A stretch of DNA of 28,942 nt from positions 1 through 28,942 of the forward strand of contig CAZLQD010000041.1 of NCBI GenBank assembly GCA_964561605.1, given 5' to 3'. The translations under genes were made by a program, and so were the position numbers. This stretch comes from JALUZX01 sp964561605. Lineage in GTDB: Bacteria; Planctomycetota; UBA1135; JALUZX01. Within the stretch, counting starts at the first letter, position 1. Each line of letters starts with the position of its first letter. Shown here piece after piece: positions 23,049 to 28,942 of this stretch. A model generated the notes under the pieces. That model saw nothing but the letters and a program-made list of their open reading frames with translations. It did no database searches and was not told the origin of the DNA.

Positions 23049-24458
23049 ATGCTCCGGGCCCTCCTCTTCGAAATCCTCCGCAGGAGATACTTCTTCGCCG
23101 CCCTGGCCCTGGCGGGCCTCACCCTCCTCCTCCCCAGGCCCGAGGGCCTGACCCAGAGCGGCCAGGGAACCCTGGCCCTCCTGGTCTTCGCCGTGGTCTG
23201 CTTCCTCACCGACCCCGTGCCCCTTCCGGCCGTGGCCCTCCTGATCGGCGTGGGCGAAGTGGTCTTCGGGATCAAGAGCCCCGAGGCCATGCCCCACTCC
23301 TACATGAGCGGCGCAGTCTTCTTCATCCTGGGATCCCTCATGATCGGGGCCGCCCTGGTCCACCAGAAACTGGACCGGCGAATCGCCCTCTTCCTGGTGC
23401 GCCTCACGGGGACGGGCTTCAAGAAGATCACCCTGGGGCTTTCCGTCCTGGCGGCCCTGCTCGCCTCCTTCGTCGGCCCCCACGTCGTGGCGGCCACCCT
23501 CATGCCCGTGGCCCTGGTCCTGGTCCGAAGGAGCGGTGCTCCCCCGGAAGAGGAGAAGAAGATGGCCAAGACCCTGCTTGTGGCCTTGGCCTACAGCGCC
23601 GCCCTGGGAGGCTTCGGTACCCTCTCGGGAAGCGCCCGGAACGCCATCATGATGGAGTATCTCCGCTCCCGGCCCTACGGGATCCAGGTGGACTATCTCG
23701 AGTGGATCCTCCTGGCCTACCCCATGCTCCTTCTCACGGCGCCGGCCATCGCCCTGGTGAGCCTCTGGACCTTCAAGCCCGGCGTGCGGGACCTGGCCGG
23801 GGCCGTGGCCTCCCTGAAGGCCGACTCGGCAAGAGAAAGAGGATCGGCCAAGGCCTGGCTCTCGGGGGCCATCGTGCTTCTCACCCTGGTGGGGTTCTTC
23901 ACCGTGGGAAAAAGGATCGGAATCGGCACGGTTGCCGTCTTCGGAGCCACCCTCTTCCTCGTGACGGGGCTGGTCACGTGGGAACAACTGGACAAAGGCG
24001 TCAACTGGGGGGTCGTTCTCCTCTACGCCGCCGCCATCTCCCTGGGGATCTCCATGAGCGAGACCGGCGCCGCCCAATGGCTGGCCAGAACCGTCCTGGA
24101 GGGCCTGGCCCCCCTGGGTTTCCGCCACGGCCTCCCCCTTCTCTTCGTCGTGGGACTTCTCACCATGCTCACGGCCAACGTCATGTCGGGAGGCCCCTCG
24201 GTCTCGGTGATCGGGCCGGTTGTCCTGGCTCTCGGGGCCCTTTCCGGCGAGGATGTCGCCCTGGTGGGCATCATGTGCGCCGCCGGAAGCTCCTTCTCCT
24301 ACTTCACGATCATGGCCAACCCAGCCAACAGCATCGTCTACTCCTCGGGATGGGTCCATCCGGGGGACTTCCTCAGGACCGGGTGGAAGATGGCCTTCTT
24401 GTCCATGTTTCTCGTGCTTCTCCTGGCGGGCCTCTATTGGCCCCTCTTTTCGATCTGA
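23049..24458 (+). CDS. DASS/SLC13-type anion transporter
   Basis: A 469-residue membrane protein with about 11-12 hydrophobic segments, like divalent anion:sodium symporters (dicarboxylates, sulfate or related anions). The two inverted-repeat substrate/sodium loops are recognisable but changed: FGTLSGSARNAIMMEY, where SNT-type motifs usually stand, and IMANPANSIVYSSGWV in the second half. MSGGPSVSVIGPVV marks the helix-turn region of the second repeat. A sulfate or carboxylate specificity cannot be decided. The altered SNT motifs make a normal sodium site uncertain. It starts 2 bp after the EI24-like gene and is followed after 8 bp by the universal stress protein, so all are probably co-transcribed. 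Confidence 0.8.
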   Translation: MLRALLFEILRRRYFFAALALAGLTLLLPRPEGLTQSGQGTLALLVFAVVCFLTDPVPLPAVALLIGVGEVVFGIKSPEAMPHSYMSGAVFFILGSLMIGAALVHQKLDRRIALFLVRLTGTGFKKITLGLSVLAALLASFVGPHVVAATLMPVALVLVRRSGAPPEEEKKMAKTLLVALAYSAALGGFGTLSGSARNAIMMEYLRSRPYGIQVDYLEWILLAYPMLLLTAPAIALVSLWTFKPGVRDLAGAVASLKADSARERGSAKAWLSGAIVLLTLVGFFTVGKRIGIGTVAVFGATLFLVTGLVTWEQLDKGVNWGVVLLYAAAISLGISMSETGAAQWLARTVLEGLAPLGFRHGLPLLFVVGLLTMLTANVMSGGPSVSVIGPVVLALGALSGEDVALVGIMCAAGSSFSYFTIMANPANSIVYSSGWVHPGDFLRTGWKMAFLSMFLVLLLAGLYWPLFSI

Positions 24459-24466
24459 AGGTAGGA

Positions 24467-25378
24467 ATGAACGGGAAACGGGAAAAGACGGCACGAGTGG
24501 AGCTCCTGGCGGTAATTGGAGAGGAGCTCTCCACCAAGGACCTGGTCCGCTTCACCGGGATCGTAGGCCTGGGCTTCGAGGCGAACGTTACCTTCCTTGC
24601 CGTGAGCCCGGGATCCCGCCAGGAGTTCCGCTCCCATACCGACCTGGCGGCCGACCTCCTCACCGAGTGGGAGATGGAGACGGCGGCCATGAAGAAACTC
24701 GCCCTCGTGGAGGAGTGGCTCGTGGGCTTCCGGATGGTGCTGCTCGCCTCCGACGGCCGGCCCCTCACCAAGACCCCTCTCCACAGGAGGAAGGACGGGA
24801 CCCTGGCCCGGGAGCTCCTTGGGCTGGACGGCCAGGTCTTCCGCCTCCTCCTCAGGGAAGGGAGGCTCGAGGAAGAGGTTGTCATCGAGACCCGGGAGCG
24901 GACCTACGACATGATCTTCCTGGGGATGCCCCGTTCCTGGCGCCAGATCTACCGGGTCCTCCAGTTCACCGAGCCCCCGGTCCTGGTGATCCGGAAGTGG
25001 GAAGAGGGAGAATACCGGTTCCTGGTTTGTTTCGACGGTTCGCCGCCTGCCTGGAAGGCCCTGCGCCTGGCGGCCCGCCTGGCCAAGGTCCTGGTGGCGC
25101 CCTTGGAGGTCTGCGCCGTGACGGAGAGAGGGTTCCCCGCCGAGGAGGCCCGCCGGTGCCTGGAGAGGGCCGGCCGCTACCTGGAAAAGGCGGCCATCCC
25201 CTGCAGGACCTGCCTGGAGGAAGGGCCCTTCGAAAAACGGGTCCTCCAGAAAGCCGACGCCCGCACCATCCTGACCCTGGGGACGAGCCGGAAGAGCCAG
25301 GTCCGCCAGCTCCTCCTGGGGGCCGCACCGTTGCGGATTGCATCCCGGGCGGCGGGCCCCGTCCTGGTGGTCAAGTAG
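24467..25378 (+). CDS. Tandem universal stress protein (USP) domains
   Basis: A 303-residue soluble protein. Two USP-like halves are seen: about 10-158 (ending DMIFLGMP...PPVLVIRKW) and about 163-303 (YRFLVCFDGSPPAWKALRLAARLA, then LTLGTSRKSQVRQLLLGAAPLRIASRAAGPVLVVK). The C-terminal ATP loop, usually GxxGRxGxxxxLLGS, reads GTSRKSQVRQLLLGAA, so nucleotide binding is questionable. USP domains are often found next to transporters and may regulate them. Here the gene follows the DASS transporter by 8 bp, and AAGGTAGGA lies just before the ATG. Downstream, 181 bp including a T-rich stretch separate it from the Rieske gene; I see no clear promoter there. Confidence 0.78.
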   Translation: MNGKREKTARVELLAVIGEELSTKDLVRFTGIVGLGFEANVTFLAVSPGSRQEFRSHTDLAADLLTEWEMETAAMKKLALVEEWLVGFRMVLLASDGRPLTKTPLHRRKDGTLARELLGLDGQVFRLLLREGRLEEEVVIETRERTYDMIFLGMPRSWRQIYRVLQFTEPPVLVIRKWEEGEYRFLVCFDGSPPAWKALRLAARLAKVLVAPLEVCAVTERGFPAEEARRCLERAGRYLEKAAIPCRTCLEEGPFEKRVLQKADARTILTLGTSRKSQVRQLLLGAAPLRIASRAAGPVLVVK

Positions 25379-25559
25379 TTTTCAATTTTGAAAAAACAAT
25401 CTCTTTTTCTTCCTCTTTTTTTCCCCTTTTTCCCCCTCTCGAACGGTCCTAGTATGACCTCGTCACCCAGGCCTCGCCCGGAGGCCCGACGTCGAACCAG
25501 GAAGAAATCCTGACAACGTATTCTCACAATATCCCCGGTTCCCCGGCGGGAGGTTGACC

Positions 25560-26000
25560 GTGACCGAACCACAGGAACCCATGAAGAGGCGCTCCTTCCT
25601 GGGCGTCCTAATCGCTTTCCTTCTCGCCGTCCTGGGAGGAATCGCCGCATTCCTGGCCGCGGGCTTCCTCTACCCCGTGCGGAAGAAGAAGGGAAAGCCC
25701 ATCTTCGTCTGCCAATTGACCCAGGTTCCCAAGGGGACCACCCGAACCATCCTGGACCCCAGGAAGCGGAAGGTGATCCTCATTCATACCAAGGAGGGGA
25801 AGCTCCTTGCCTTGAGCACGGTCTGCACCCACCTGGGTTGCACGGTCTTCTACCGGCCCCAGGAACACCGTTTCGACTGCCCGTGCCACCAGGGAGTCTT
25901 CGACGGCGAGGGCAACCCCGTATCGGGCCCTCCCAAGCGCCCCCTCGAAAGGTATCCCGTTCAGGTCCGCAACGGTCTGGTCTTCGTTCAGTTCGACTGA
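25560..26000 (+). CDS. Rieske iron-sulfur protein of a cytochrome bc/b6f-type complex
   Basis: A 146-residue protein that takes electrons from quinol and passes them on via a [2Fe-2S] cluster outside the cytoplasmic membrane. An N-terminal MKRRSFLG twin-arginine-like motif (8-15) precedes one transmembrane helix (about 15-37), as in Tat-exported Rieske proteins. Cluster ligands are clear: C89 and H91 in CTHLGC, C107 and H110 in CPCHQG. C94 and C109 should form the disulfide. The globular domain is short, as in b6f-like and other small bacterial forms. I chose GTG at 25560, with GGGAGG six bases upstream; an ATG at 25581 is an alternative and would keep the Tat motif. The cytochrome b gene follows after 27 bp. 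Confidence 0.92.
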   Translation: MTEPQEPMKRRSFLGVLIAFLLAVLGGIAAFLAAGFLYPVRKKKGKPIFVCQLTQVPKGTTRTILDPRKRKVILIHTKEGKLLALSTVCTHLGCTVFYRPQEHRFDCPCHQGVFDGEGNPVSGPPKRPLERYPVQVRNGLVFVQFD

Positions 26001-26027
26001 TCCGGTCTCCCGGGTAGAGGAGGATCC

Positions 26028-27116
26028 ATGACGGCCGAAGAGAAACATCCGCTGCTCCGGGCGTTTCCGATCGACATCGAGGGTCTCTACGAAAAGGTGG
26101 ACGAGCCTCTCCCCCACTCCTCCAAGAAGTGGTGGTGGTGCTGGGGCGGAGTGGTGGGACTCCTGTTCCTGGTCCAGGCCGTCACAGGCCTCCTTCTGGC
26201 CTTCTACTACAGGGCAGAGCCGGCCACGGCCTACCAGTCCATCCAGTACATCACCGAAAACGCCCGGTTCGGCTGGTTCCTCCGCTCCATCCACCAGTGG
26301 GGCGCCACCTTCATGGTGATCACCCTCTTCCTCCACATGTTGCGGGTCTTCGTCACGGGGTCCTACCGGGACGGCCGCTGGACCACCTGGATCGCCGGAG
26401 TCTTCCTCCTGGGGACCACCCTGGGGCTGGCCTTCACGGGGTATTCCCTGGTCTACGACCAGACGAGCTACTGGGCCGTGACCGTGACGGGAAACATCCT
26501 GGCCCAGGTCCCCCTGATCGGCGGAACCTTGAAGAGCTTCTTTCTCGCCGGCGACGACATCAACCAGGCCACTCTGAGCAGGATGTACGCCCTCCACGCC
26601 CAGGTCCTTCCGGCGGCCCTGATCCTCTTCGGGCTCGTCCACCTCTTCTTCATCCGCCTGAAAGGTCTCTACCTACCCGGAACGGAGGAGGACGTGAGGA
26701 AGGAGAAGGAACTCACCGCCCGGCACGGTCCCTACCACTTCTTCCCGGACCACATGCTGAGCGAACTCATGGTCTTTCTCTACATCTTCCTGGTCATCAC
26801 CCTTCTCTCCTTCATCTTCAGCGCCCAGATGGGCGTCCCGGCGGATCCCACCGTCACTCCCGCCCATATCAAGCCCGAGTGGTATTTCTATCCCTTCTAC
26901 CACCTTCTCAAGCTCGTACCCGGTCCCGTCGGTGTGGCCATCATGGGCCTGGCCGGCGCGGCCCTCCTTTTCTGGCCCCTCCTGGACTGGGCCGCCTTCC
27001 GGAAACTCGACCGGACCCTCAAGTGGCGCTTCGAACTGAGCGTCCTCATCGGAACGATCTTCATCGCCTTCTACCTGGCCTGGGCCTACGTCGAGGCCGT
27101 CGGCACGGGAGCCTGA
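26028..27116 (+). CDS. b6-type cytochrome b fused to subunit IV (petBD-like)
   Basis: The 362-residue membrane core of a quinol-oxidising complex. Haem ligands are H89 and H103 in one helix (RSIHQWGA, LFLHML) and H190 and H205 in another (YALHAQ, LVHLF). The second pair is 14 residues apart, the b6 spacing rather than 13 as in mitochondrial cytochrome b. C38 in WWWCWGG aligns with the b6 cysteine that binds haem c_i, followed by LVQAVTG...FYYR as in b6. After residue 235 the chain continues as subunit IV with the Qo-site motif PEWY (283-286). About seven helices are seen in one protein where chloroplasts use two. AGAGGAGGA precedes the ATG. It lies 27 bp after the Rieske gene and 24 bp before the octahaem gene. 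Confidence 0.93.
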   Translation: MTAEEKHPLLRAFPIDIEGLYEKVDEPLPHSSKKWWWCWGGVVGLLFLVQAVTGLLLAFYYRAEPATAYQSIQYITENARFGWFLRSIHQWGATFMVITLFLHMLRVFVTGSYRDGRWTTWIAGVFLLGTTLGLAFTGYSLVYDQTSYWAVTVTGNILAQVPLIGGTLKSFFLAGDDINQATLSRMYALHAQVLPAALILFGLVHLFFIRLKGLYLPGTEEDVRKEKELTARHGPYHFFPDHMLSELMVFLYIFLVITLLSFIFSAQMGVPADPTVTPAHIKPEWYFYPFYHLLKLVPGPVGVAIMGLAGAALLFWPLLDWAAFRKLDRTLKWRFELSVLIGTIFIAFYLAWAYVEAVGTGA

Positions 27117-27140
27117 ATACGATTGCATCTGGAGGAATCC

Positions 27141-28742
27141 ATGGGACTCAAGGCTAAACAGGTCGTCATCGCCCTCCTTTCCATCGCCATCCTGGTGGTC
27201 CTCGGCTTCGTGGTATACACAGAGAAAGAACACGTCCTCGTGAAGCGCCACGTCGTCGTAAAAAGCGACTCCGCCGGGTGTGTCCACTGCCACGGGACCC
27301 AGGACAAGGACGGAACACCCGGCAAGGACCCGGGTATCGTCGCCCACTGGAAGGCGAGCGAGCACGCCGTCCAGGGAGTGGGGTGCATGGACTGTCACGG
27401 CGTGCCCAAGCCGGGAGAGCTTCCCGACGAGAAGAATCCCCGCTACGTGGTCCAGATGTCCTGGGACAAGAACACCGGCCTCAAGACCATGAAACTCCTG
27501 AAGAAGAACGGCAAGCCCGTGGAGAGGCCCGACATCTGGAAGCACGAAGGTGCCGAGATCGTCACCGACGTCTCCCCCAGGACCTGCGCCAGGTGCCACG
27601 AGAAGGAGGCGAGGGAATTCTTCAACTCCCGCCACAATTCGGCCTCCCAGTTCATCGGGTCGGTGGACAACTTCCTCGGGCGCTTCGCCGAGGGCCCTGC
27701 GGCGGCCAACAACGGGTGCCAGCAGTGTCACGGAAGCGTCGTGCGCGTCTCCAAGCCCGCCGTGGACGGGAATCCTCCCGTATACGCACCGGACACCTGG
27801 CCCAACACGGGCATCGGCAGGGTCAACACCGACGGCTCCTGGGGATCCTGCTCGGCCTGCCACTCCCGCCACGAGTTCTCCGCCGAGCTGGCCCGCCGCC
27901 CCGAAGCCTGCGGCAAGTGCCACATGGGCCCCGACCATCCCCAGATCGAGATCTTCAACGAGTCCAAGCATGGAATCGCCTTCAGGAAGAACCTGGGGAA
28001 CATGAACATCGACGCCCCCGGCGGGGAATGGATCCTGGGAAAGAACTACACCCAGGCCCCGACCTGTTCCACCTGCCACATGGGGCCCGTGGCGCCCCAC
28101 GGCAACCACAAGGGCCTGGAGCTGACCCACGAGGTGGGTGCCCGGATCTCCTGGACCTTGCGCCCCAAGGTCTCGATCCAGCCCAAGGGGATCACCGCCC
28201 CCAACGGCGAAGTGATCCTGAAAGGTCCCGAAGGGCGCAGGGAAGACATGAAGCAGGTCTGCACCACCTGCCATTCCCAGGCATGGGTGAACAACTTCTA
28301 CGTCCAGTTCGACCAGGCCGTAAATCTCTACAACGAGAAGTTCGGTAAGCCCGCCACGGCGATCTACAACTTCCTCAAGAAAGAGAAGATCCTCGACTCG
28401 GTGCCCATGAACGAAGAGATGGACTACCTCTACTTCGAGATCTGGCACCACGAGGGACGCCGGGCCCGCCATGGAGCTTCCATGATGGGACCCGACTACG
28501 TCCAGTGGCACGGCTTCTACGAACTTACCCGGAACTTCTATACCCACTTCCTCCCCCTGGCCAAGGAGCTGGGCGAGAAGGCCGGAAAGGGCGAGAAGGT
28601 GAAGAAGTTCATCGAGGCCACACTCCACGGCAAGGACGGTAAGGCCTGGGAGAAATACCACCGCTGGACTGAAGGCCTCACCCCCGAGCAGCGGAAGGCC
28701 ATGCTCAACTGGGAGCGGGAGACCTACGAGTCCCGGAAGTAG
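27141..28742 (+). CDS. Membrane-anchored octahaem cytochrome c (HAO-like family)
   Basis: A 533-residue protein with an N-terminal anchor helix (about 7-26) and eight CXXCH motifs: C47, C82, C149, C193, C237, C257, C309 and C374. Haem count, order and size fit the octahaem hydroxylamine oxidoreductase family. The C-terminal segment GPDYVQWHGFYELTRNFYTHF (449-469) resembles the region that carries the P460 cross-linking tyrosine in true HAO; Y453 is the candidate, but alignment is needed. As the third gene after Rieske and cytochrome b, it occupies the place of cytochrome f/c1. It may accept electrons from the complex, or reduce/oxidise a nitrogen or sulfur compound. Related Rieske/b plus HAO-like sets are known in anammox planctomycetes, as I recall. 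The start at 27141 has GGAGGA four bases upstream. Confidence 0.88.
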   Translation: MGLKAKQVVIALLSIAILVVLGFVVYTEKEHVLVKRHVVVKSDSAGCVHCHGTQDKDGTPGKDPGIVAHWKASEHAVQGVGCMDCHGVPKPGELPDEKNPRYVVQMSWDKNTGLKTMKLLKKNGKPVERPDIWKHEGAEIVTDVSPRTCARCHEKEAREFFNSRHNSASQFIGSVDNFLGRFAEGPAAANNGCQQCHGSVVRVSKPAVDGNPPVYAPDTWPNTGIGRVNTDGSWGSCSACHSRHEFSAELARRPEACGKCHMGPDHPQIEIFNESKHGIAFRKNLGNMNIDAPGGEWILGKNYTQAPTCSTCHMGPVAPHGNHKGLELTHEVGARISWTLRPKVSIQPKGITAPNGEVILKGPEGRREDMKQVCTTCHSQAWVNNFYVQFDQAVNLYNEKFGKPATAIYNFLKKEKILDSVPMNEEMDYLYFEIWHHEGRRARHGASMMGPDYVQWHGFYELTRNFYTHFLPLAKELGEKAGKGEKVKKFIEATLHGKDGKAWEKYHRWTEGLTPEQRKAMLNWERETYESRK

Positions 28743-28809
28743 CGACACCCCTCTCGCTCTCGCCAACCACCTACCTTCTCCTCGAACCGGGCCGGCTCGG
28801 GCCATGCTT

Positions 28810-28862
28810 CCCCTGCCGGCGGGGAATCCTGTTCTTCGAACAGGCTTCCCCGCCGGCAGGGG
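28810..28862. repeat. 53-bp near-perfect palindrome of the hairpin family
   Basis: The left arm CCCCTGCCGGCGGGGAA (28810-28826) and right arm TTCCCCGCCGGCAGGGG (28846-28862) are perfect complements. Inside, CCTGTTC (28828-28834) pairs with GAACAGG (28838-28844) around TTC. The only mismatch is T28827·C28845. Both arms carry GCCGGC, unlike the other modules, which have GACGTC on one side. It lies 68 bp after the octahaem gene stop and could also act as a terminator. Confidence 0.88.
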
Positions 28863-28942
28863 CAAACGTAGGTATCGGGAGGGGCTCCAGCATCGACAGT
28901 GCCACGAGAAACGTCCCTGAACCCTGAACTCCCCCTCCCCCC
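28863..28942. repeat. Edge of a third repeat array, minus orientation
   Basis: Read on the minus strand, this sequence (GTGGCACTGTCGATGCTGGAGCC, then CTCCCGATACCTACG) matches 731-770 of array 1, which ends in the same kind of inverted module. A third array therefore starts here in the opposite orientation and is cut by the window edge. No gene is seen after 28742. Confidence 0.6.

Noticed and set aside
26673..28865. 730-residue minus-strand frame opposite cytochrome b and the octahaem gene
   Set aside because: It is an antisense shadow of genes with eight CXXCH and PEWY motifs; its composition is Gly/Val/His-rich without any domain.

Overview
The window is GC-rich bacterial chromosome. It holds 17 supported protein genes, separated by unusual intergenic repeat arrays at positions 1-1090, about 17060-17950 and the right edge (from about 28800). 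The protein set points to Planctomycetota: a secreted PQQ-dehydrogenase-like beta-propeller, a secreted LamG protein, a large GH2/malectin protein, and a Rieske/cytochrome b cluster with an octahaem cytochrome. This assignment is an inference from gene content; no rRNA or other phylogenetic marker is present.

Layout. Positions 1-1090 hold repeat array 1. Next on the minus strand are galactokinase (galK) and a PAS/GAF/receiver signalling protein with no kinase domain. A secreted GH2-type glycoside hydrolase diverges from that regulator. purH and prfB follow on the minus strand; their ends overlap as ATGA, and prfB needs a programmed +1 frameshift at CTTTGAC. A minus-strand lipoprotein with a degenerate SGNH-hydrolase fold is preceded by a structured region ending in a terminator-like hairpin. 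Diverging from it are a beta-propeller protein and two adjacent, divergent PilT-like ATPase genes. Repeat array 2 lies between the second ATPase and a convergent pair, a DUF1848 Fe-S protein and a sugar-nucleotidyltransferase, which are coupled by a TTGA overlap.

From 19935 to 28742 every gene is on the plus strand. The order is a LamG protein, a cysteine desulfurase resembling selenocysteine lyase, an EI24/CysZ-like membrane protein, a DASS/SLC13 transporter, a tandem universal stress protein, then Rieske, cytochrome b and octahaem cytochrome c. The last three appear to encode a quinol-oxidising complex. Its cytochrome b carries b6-type features: the haem c_i cysteine, H-X14-H spacing in the second haem-binding helix, and a fused subunit IV with PEWY. 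An HAO-family octahaem protein sits where cytochrome f or c1 would be expected.

The most unusual feature is the repeat family. It consists of roughly 50-bp hairpin modules with two distinguishable arms, one containing GACGTC and the other GCCGGC. Their apical stems change sequence but keep base pairing around a TTC (or GAA) loop. The modules occur in both orientations, as recombined half-modules and as tandem blocks, and they surround two copies of a roughly 265-bp core element. All three arrays abut gene 3' ends. No transposase or integrase is present in the window.
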